A stretch of DNA of 13,544 nt from JBAZKK01 sp041650795. Lineage in GTDB: Bacteria > Omnitrophota > Gorgyraeia > Gygaellales > Profunditerraquicolaceae. The stretch's first letter is position 1; each line of letters begins with the position of its first letter. Made by a program: the position numbers and the translations under genes. The DNA lies in the NCBI GenBank assembly GCA_041650795.1, contig JBAZKK010000030.1, positions 1-13,544 of the forward strand. Reading direction: 5' to 3'. Under the pieces are notes generated by a model that saw only the letters and a program-made list of their open reading frames with translations, did not search any database and was not told the origin of the DNA. Shown one piece after another: positions 1-9,100 of the stretch.

Positions 1-119
1 ACGATATCTTTAGGATTGGCGGGATTAATTCCACGAATATCGTCAAGGCGCACGCGATTGAGGAGAATATTAAGAAGATAGCTATTATTCCTGGGGAGAT
101 TGGGAGGCTGGCGGATGCT
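1..119 (+). repeat. Direct repeat copy 1 (truncated by window start)
   Basis: Bases 1-119 are identical, base for base, to 2206-2324 (offset 2205 nt, exactly 735 codons), so the repeat stays in frame. It encodes a segment starting NDIFRIGGIN and ending GEIGRLADA, about 40 residues. Divergence begins at base 120 (t here, a at 2325). The copy probably extends upstream of the window, because copy 2 has related sequence before it. Perfect identity, while the other internal duplications in this gene are strongly diverged, implies a recent duplication or gene conversion. Confidence 0.97.
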
Positions 120-3100
120 TTTAAGAATGAACATATTCTGTCAGACAATGAATATAAAAATAGGATTAATGCTTTAAACGAAAGTCTAAATTATCCCGTC
201 CAATTCCCAGATTCTATGTTTGGCGATCCAGACTTGATACAGAAAGCCAATTTCAATGAATATCTCGATCATGCGCAAACTTATGGACTTAAATATGATA
301 AAGAAGCTGCAATAGTTTCTAGCATCGCCAGATATGATTTTAGTTTAACAGATCCCGTCTTTCTCGACTCCCGCCTTGCCATTATTGCTCCCGTATTCGG
401 CAATACTCCCGCTTCCCGCGCCTTCCAGGCTTTGATTAACGATATCTTCGAGCACGCCAAACTCTATAAGGAAGGCAAGGATAAGTGGGAAGTTTGGGCG
501 GGGAGAGCGGAATACTATAGAGATCATAGTGAAGAATTCCTCCTAGTTACCGAAGCTATGACCTCGGGTGCTTATGATATTATCCCGGAAACAAAAGCCT
601 TTGGTTTAGTAATGCCTGATGTATCTTATCGTACCATTATTCGTATCAATACTCCTTTAAGAAAACTTCGTGAATCCATAGAAGCGGATAAAAATGGTTC
701 TACTTATCCGGTGGGCCGCAAATACTTCGAAAGATTCTCCGGTTTTAACCTTGGCGATGGTCATAAGGCTATTGAGACCAACTGGATGCTTACGCTTGAT
801 GAGGTAAAGAAGGCTCGGGTATTCTTTGACAATTCCTTTGCCGTCATGCAACCTGTCCAGGATGCTTTAAGCCAGAATGAAGCCAGAGTAAAAGTTGCTG
901 TAATAGTTGGTATGCATAAGGAAAAATCTCGTCTCTCGCCCGTTGATGAAGAGAACCCGTTAGGTGAAGACTCCGTTAGAAAGAAGATATCCCAGCTTGA
1001 AGAGCTCTTCGGCAAACCGGATACCAAAAACAATAACAGGACCGATACCAATATTGATTGGGAGCTTATCTTTGTTGCCCATGTTAACTCCCCCGATAAC
1101 AGCGGTAAGGTGGTGGAGGATATCTTGAAAAAGCATCACCCTGAATATTACCGCTCAGGCGTTGTCCGTTCGGTTTACATGACCGGTCCCGGTGTGGGCA
1201 AGGGTGGTAAAGTGATCTTCGGGATGAAAGAGGCGTTAAGTAAGAAGGCCGGGCATGAACCTGCGGATATCGTGCTTTACACCGATGCCGACACGACTGT
1301 GGATTTAAGGCTGACCGGCCTCTTGCTTAAGCCTATGATTTTAGATGAACAGGGTAATTTGAGACTGGATGAGAGTGGTCGGTTTAACGGTGAGGTTGCC
1401 GCTTACGGCTCAAGGGTTCCTGCCCCAGGTATAAAAGGATATGCCATGCCTGGGCTTGATCCTTCGCCTACCGCTGAAGAAAATATCATTAATGGCGCAA
1501 CCAAGGCCGTTAATACCAAATACTTCTTTGCCCCGCTTACCATTAAAGGTTATAAAGAGACCCAGTGCGGCTTTAAGGCCTATCCAAGAGCAATCCTGGA
1601 AAAGATCCTTGATTCTACTAAAGATACGACTTTTGCCTTTGATACAGAGCTTATGAGCCGGACTCTTGATGCCGGTGGGGATATCAAGGAGGTCGGTATC
1701 TTCTGGTCCGATTCCTCGGCTGAGGCTTCCGGCACTAACGCCTTAGAGAGATGGAGGATGTTTAAGGCTTGGATAGAGCAATACCGCAATACCCAAAAGG
1801 TCAAAACGATGGATGAAGAGGACTTGGCGGTAATCGAAAAGGCGGTAGATGAGGCGATCGCCTTAAAGCAGGCCAAGAAGGATACCATTGATATTGCCGA
1901 AAAGATCGTGGCGTTTGCTGCTACATTAGCGGATAAGTACTTCGCTTATCCGGCCGAGTTGAATATAACCGTCTCTGCGGATGATGATATCAATCCAACG
2001 AGCCTTGAAAAATACATCAAGCATGCCATGGATGATGCCGGCGTTGACAAGGGTAAAATTAAGGGTTACGTGTTAAAAGATAGGTTGGGTAGATCCCTGG
2101 CGGCTTTTGATCCTGCAAGCGGTAAGATCGAGATAGACCTGAATCTTGCCTTAATTACACCTGAAGAAAATGCTCCTGAAGCAGAAGCCTTCCAGGCTTT
2201 GATTAACGATATCTTTAGGATTGGCGGGATTAATTCCACGAATATCGTCAAGGCGCACGCGATTGAGGAGAATATTAAGAAGATAGCTATTATTCCTGGG
2301 GAGATTGGGAGGCTGGCGGATGCTAATAAACACGTTATATTCGATACCGAATATACAGATAAATTATCTTGGTTAAAGGAAAAATCTTCTCGTGATGAAA
2401 TTAACCTGCTTCAGGTAGAAGAGTCAAATAGCGTTAATGATAAGGAAGGTAAGATTTCTAATTTAGGAGAAAAGGCGGTTGAGATTACTGATTCCAAAGA
2501 GTCCATTGTTTTACTCCCCGCTGGAGACTCGAAAGGACTAAACGGAATTGATTCTCAGGCTCCCGGTTGTGTCGTCTCCTCTAGGACGGAAGAAAACCCC
2601 GTCAAAGAGGAAGTAGCCGATAGGAAAGAAGAAGCCTCTTTTACTCATCCTTTGGTCATCTCGCTCCATCTTTCCGACTGGGAATCCGATACCCACTGTG
2701 GTTCGCTCCTGGCAACACCCCTGGCCTACCAGCTGGCTCAGGCCAAAGCCAAGGAGAAGTACGGGGTTGATCTGGATGCGCTCTTTAGGTCCGGCAAGGT
2801 CAGGATCGCCGTCTTCCATGATGCCGGTAGCGCCAAGCGTTGCTCTCCGATCTCCCAGTCCCAGAACGGCACCCGAGGCGATATTCGTATATTAGGAGAT
2901 CTTAAGACCCCTGACGGCAAGACCGTGCCTTTGACTCTTCTGCTTGAGGTTGCCCTGCAGAATTCTATCTATGCCAATGCTGATAAGGCAATCGACGTCC
3001 ACTACGTATCCCAGCTTTACTACAACCAGGATATGACTCCTGAGGATTATGCTAGGATCGCCGATCCGAACCAGCCTTACAACGGCTATGACGTTTTAAT

Positions 3101-6100
3101 CGTAACTTCTTCCGATCCTGAAGTCGCCAAGCTCCATGAGGAAAGCTTCGAGGCGGTATTCGGTAACCGGATCCTGGCGCACCAGCCTGCGACCGTAACC
3201 CTTCCTAACCTGATTACCAAGTTCGTGGTAAGTAATGATCCTTCTACCGCCAAACCCGAGGATCTGCGCGACCTGGGGATGTACCTTGCCGATGAAAATG
3301 GTAATGTCAGGGTCAGCTCTCCCAAAGGCAGCTATAAGACCAGCCAGGAGATGGCCGCTGACCTTGAAGCTAAATCTAAGGAATTCAATAATGCTCCGCT
3401 CCATGCAGCCTATTCCTGCGGTTCGCACCGTTTAAGCTTAGAGTTTATCGATCTGTTGCTTGGCCGTTATCAGGCTGTTCTGGATAACAGGTCCAAGGTG
3501 GTTACCGCCCGCCTTGAGGCCCCGGATTTTATCCAGCCGATACTGATTATCCTTAAGGCGGTAGCGGACCTGGAGGCCCAAGGCATAGACACCTTAAAGA
3601 TCACTTCTCCCGTGGCCTTCTTGTCCGCTATCCCTTCTGAGGCCCGAGTCAGGCTTGAGAAATTCACTGATAAGATCGGTGATTCTGTATACAACAGGTA
3701 CCTGGATATCATCTCTTTCTACCTGGAGAACAGGTCTATCGTAACCAGCTGGGTCGGGATGTACTCCATCGGCAGCAATATCCTCTGGATTCGTCACAGG
3801 AGGCCCGCTGAGCACTACTCCGAGAAGATGCAGTTAATCGCCGACCTCACCGGTACCTACATCAGCGTGGATGCCGCAGGGAATGTGGTAAGAGCGGCCG
3901 CTACATCTGAACGGGAAAAGCAGGCTTCTTATATGAGAGGCGTCCGCGGTATCACCCATCCGGTCACCGATTCCACCTTAGGCAATGTCTATGTCAACGC
4001 CCAGGGCGTAAGGGAGGATACCAATGAAGAAATTACCTTTGATAATGTAATAAGGGGTTTGAGCGTAGGAGGGGTTAAGATTAAGAACTCCATTATCTCT
4101 TGTTCTGTCCTTGAGGCCGGTTCCAACATTACCAATAGTGTTATCGATCACGTCCAGGCCGGGGTTGTTAGCGCCGAATCCTCCTATTTAGAGGATTCCT
4201 TCTTAACCGAAACAGAGTCCTCGGATTCCATTATCTACAATGTGGTAGCCAAAGATAAGATTACCGCCACAGCCTCCTGTATCGTGGATGTCTTCCGTAA
4301 GGATATCGTTGATTCCCGCTTCTCCAACGGCCAGACCCGCATGCTGGTGCCTTACAGCGTGGATGCCAAGAAGGCAGACAGCACTCCTTTGGAAGAATAT
4401 GGCAACATCTACAGCTTTGAAGGTCTAAGGATCCTTAAGAACGACCCCAAGGAAAATGAGGTAATCAAGGAAGAGGCGACCAGAGGTGTTGAGGAAGGCA
4501 GGGGGGCGGCTGGCGATCTTCAGTCTCTGGGTTGTGTTGTTTCCTCCCGGATAGAAGAGAAAGTTGTCCAAGAGGAGACGGCTGAGAATAAAGAATCGCA
4601 AATTTCTATTGTAATGGAAAGAAAAGAAGAACATCTTGCCGGCTTGGGTGATCAGGCCGTTACTTCAAATGTATCATCCGGTGTTGTTGCATTAGTAACC
4701 GATGAAATTTCTGTTATTCCTCAGGAGTCCGCCAGGCATCCTGTAATGATACTTCCTGTTATGCTTGAAGACTGGGATGATGATCATCATGTAGGGAGTT
4801 TTCTGGCTACGGTTTATGCCTATAGGCTTGCCTGTGAGGTTGCCAGGGAGAAATACGGTGTCGATCTGGAAACTCTTTGGAAAGAATCCCGCATAAGGAT
4901 TTGCGTTATGCATGACGCCGGAAGTGCCAGCCGTTGTTCGCCGATGTCTATCTGTGATAATTCTCGAGGTAATCTGGAATTAGTCGGTAAAGTCTCTACT
5001 CCGCAAGGAGAGGTCCCGATAACCCTGATGCTGGCGGTGGGTATGCAGAACTCCAAATATGCCCAGTCCAATGACGGTTCTACCATCGATATGCATTATA
5101 CTTCGCAGCTCTATTTTAACCGGGATGCCGAAGGTAATCTTACTGCCGATTACAATGAATTAGTCGATCCTTCCAAGCCTTATACCGGTTATGACGTGAT
5201 TATCCTCTCCTCAAGCTATGCCGAACATTTAAAAGCTCAGGAAGAAGCGTTTGAAAAGGTTTTTGGCTGGAGAAGAGTCTCTTGGGATAAAGTAACTACT
5301 CCTAAAATCCCGACCGTATTAACTAAATTTACCGCGGTAGCCAAGAAAGCCGATGTAACCGAGAAAAACTTAAAAGATTTAGGTATGTATATTGCCCAAG
5401 GCAACATTGCGCTGCAGAGCATGCCTAAAGGTACCGTCTCAGTAGATAAAGCTAAAGAATTAATGGCTAAAGGTTTAAGCCTGGCTTTTTCCTGTGGTTC
5501 ACACAGGACTAACCGGGAGTTCTTATTCGCATTGGAAGCCTATTATGGTGAAATCATTAATTATACCCGTCATACCCCTGAATTTGCGAAAAACAAGGTT
5601 CAGCGCGAAGCCCCGAATTTGATTCAGCCGTTCTTGTTATTGCTAGAAGGTTTAAAGGCAATTAATAATCCTCAAGGCCAGGGCCTGAATTCATTTGATG
5701 AGATCAAGGCCGCTTTAGAAGAAGATGCCAAGGCGATTGCTGATAAGCTTTTTGCCCTTAAAGGTTCAAATTACGTGCTTCCGGCGATCAAAGAGGTAAT
5801 TGATCTTTATTTATCCTTTAGAGGTAAAGTTGCCGATGAAAATGGCTGGATCGGCGTATACGATATTGGTTCTCCGATCTATTGGTGGAGACATCGTAGG
5901 CCAGCTGAGCTTTATCAGGAAAAGATGCAAATGATCGCTGATCTCACTGAAACCTGGTTTGAGGTTGATGAGAAAGGCAATCTTACAGAGGTTCCCGCAG
6001 CGGAGGACAGAATGGCTGAAGCCCGGGCAATGAGGGAATTTAGATTCATCGGGAATACCCCGGTAGCCAACTCTTCTTTAGGCGGGGTAGTAGTAGACGC

Positions 6101-9100
6101 AAACGGCAAATATACGGATCCGGTAAGCGGGGAAGCCGTAACGATTACTATTGATATGGTTAGGTCCGGCTTGGTTGTCGGCGGCGTCTATATCAAAGGC
6201 TCGGTAGTGCAGTATTCCAAAGTTGGGGCTGGCAGTTCGATCGTCAATAGCGTAGTCAATGATACCATAGCTAATTATCTTGATATTGTCACTACCTATA
6301 TCGACAGCACATTTATCGCCGGCCTGTTTGCTAACAAGTCTTATCTATATAATGTGGTTGAGCCTAAAGAATTGCGTATCAGATATACTTCAGTAGCGGA
6401 TATCTTTAGGCCGGAAATCAATGATTCGTTATATCCGCAAGGTCAGACTCGGGTTTGGGCGGGTTTTGACATTGACGGCAAGACCGCCGGACCGGTAATC
6501 CTCTCCAATAATAGTTATAGTTTTAATACCTTACGCGGGATGAAAAACTTCCGGCAGACCAATACCGACATAAGAAACAGTATTATAGAACAATCTTTTG
6601 ATAGCCCCTCCCGTCCCCTCCCGAATACCCCGTTGCCCTCCCGGGAAGAGGTAAATAAGGAGGTATTAAGGCATAACTTAAGCGGTTTTGACACCATTAC
6701 CTTTGAATCAGAGGAAGTAACCAAGGCTTTAGAGTATCTTAACTCCATCAATGAAACCTCCATGGCCCAGTACTTAGAATACCTTGCCAAGGCAGGCTTA
6801 ATCAGAGCCGGCCCCTTATCCGGCTTCTTAGCTACTGCTTATACCCAAAACAACACCGAATACCTCCTCTTATCCAACCTCTACTCTGAATACAACACTA
6901 CCCTCCAGAGGTCCGCCTCCTTAGTCCATGAGATCGGGGCTACCTTAAGGTTCAACCGCACACACCGCAAGAACCAGGAGAGGGGAGCCAAGTTCCTGGA
7001 ATGCATAGACATTTTTAATGAAGAGGGAGAATTCTTAGGGTTGAAACAGAAAACTGCCGCGCAGCGTGATGGTAATTGGCATAAGATCGTGCAGATTATC
7101 GCGATTACTCCGAAGGGAAATATTGTTACGCAAAAGAGGGGCAGAGGTGTTTCTTCTACGGGGATGTTTGATGTAACGGTCGGCGGGCACTTGGAGCCGG
7201 GGGAGAAATATTTACGGGCCGCAACGAGAGAGATCAAGGAAGAAACCGGTCTGGATATTTCTTCAGAAAGGTTAAGCCTGGTCGGTTCGGAAGGCGGATA
7301 CCGGATGGTCGGAAGCCAGCATGTTGAAAAAGAGGGGATAGAGGAAGGGGTTTATTATTATGAAACTTCTTCCGGAAGGGAGATCCGCAGGTTCTGTTCG
7401 TTGTACGTAGTGTTTATCATGGATGAAGAGCTGGCCCTGGCTAATAAATATATTGAAGCGAACAAAAACAGCCAAAGCGCACGCTTAGTTGAACAGGAAG
7501 CGGATTATTTAAGAGAGGTTTCGTTATCAGAATGTATCCGTGAATGCCGGGATAACCCCGGGGAGAATACCAGTGGTTTGAGATATTACATGGGGATTAG
7601 TGAGGTTACTAGGACACTGGCGGAAGGCTCCGGGGCGATTTCGGAAGAAAACGGCGTTTACACCTTAAGAGACCTGAGCGCAGGGTCAAGCATTAACGTG
7701 GAGCCGGATAACGGTAATACCGTAAGCTCCATGGATATTAATATAGCAGGTAAGGAATATCCGATTTTCTTTAAGGGCGGCATGTCGGTAATGTGGCCTT
7801 TTGCCAACAGGATCGAGCTTAAAGACGGGCTGGAGGGGTTGTGGGATTCTCCTCTGGTGAGCCGCGACAATGAATCTTTGCGGACGGTAAGGCACGGCAT
7901 GGTCAGGAAGCAGCAGTGGAAGGTTCGGGATTACAGTGTCGATGCTTCAGGAGTCTACATCAGCAGTTATCTGGATACCGATGATTATCCGGATATCGCA
8001 AAGTATTTCGCCGCTTCCAGGATAACGGTTACTTATCACCTGAAAGGCGGAAGGCTTACTATTTCAGTAGAAGTAATCAATAAAGACCGGCGGGATTTGG
8101 AGATGAGCCTTGGATTCCATCCTTGGTTTAGGGTTGTTAAACAGGCGGATGCGGCGGTATGGCTGCCGGCGAATAAACGCTGGGTAACCGATAATAACCT
8201 TTTACCTACCGGTGAGCTTCTGGAGGTCGGCAGAGAATATAATTTCCGTAAAGGCAGGCAGATCGGGACTAATTCTTACGATGATGTCTTTACGGATTTG
8301 GAGAAGGATGAGGATGGTAATATTTCCGCCAAGCTTCTTGATCCCCTTTCCGGGGTTGCTGTTAAGATAACGGCCTCGGCAGGTTTTGACCACTTTGTAT
8401 TATATGCCCCGGAAGGCAAGGATGTTGTTTGCGTCGAACCGCAGACTTCTTCTACGAATACCTTTGTTTTGAGCAGCAAGGGCATAGAAGAAGCGACCCC
8501 GGTTATCCTAAGGCCGAATCAGACTTATGCCGGGATTGTAATTATCGAAGCCGGGAAGTCAAGCGACCAGTTTGAGTATAAGCCGGAAGAGGAACGCGCC
8601 CCCCCGGTTCCCGGCCCGTTAACTTTACAGGAACCCGCCGCATCAATAAAAACGGAGAACGCCGGTTTTTCCATCGGGGAAAATGATCCGGCCCATTCCA
8701 TCAACCATACCGAAAAGCTCCAGGGTTCCATCGTTGCCGAGAAGCTGCGCACTCCTTTAAGCAAGGATGTTACTTTCGAGATGGCTGAGCGTTTCACCAA
8801 GGGCGGTTACGGCCAGGACGGCTACGGTGTTTCTTCGGGAGCTGTCGACGGCTCATTTGCCACAAAAGGAGACCAGGGATATTACACTGAAGACAGCCAG
8901 GGTACCGAAACCGGCAAAAAGGTATTTTTAGGTACCGAAGGCGATATGGAAAGATTCTTCGCAAGGCGCCTCGAAAGGCTCGGCAAGCAGATTAAACTTA
9001 TTATCAAGCTCGGTATCGGCGGCCAGCACACGCCCTTCGAGGGTATCGTGGTTGTCATCACCCTCATCGACCCTGAAACCGGTGCTATCCTGGGCGAGTA

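Noticed and set aside
4521..4547. SLGC resembling a lipoprotein lipobox (also PGC at 2562)
   Set aside because: It lies in an acidic, hydrophilic linker deep inside the protein with no hydrophobic signal segment before it.
6657..6664. Perfect Shine-Dalgarno-like AAGGAGGT at the border between the C-rich linker and the HEIGA module
   Set aside because: No ATG, GTG or TTG lies 5-12 bases downstream in any useful frame, and similar AAGGAGG strings occur at 1686 and 12777 inside domains, where they simply encode Lys/Glu-type codons.
7005..7010. Possible independent start of a stand-alone NUDIX gene near the ECIDIF element
   Set aside because: There is no start codon with a ribosome binding site, and the frame is continuous with upstream domain sequence.
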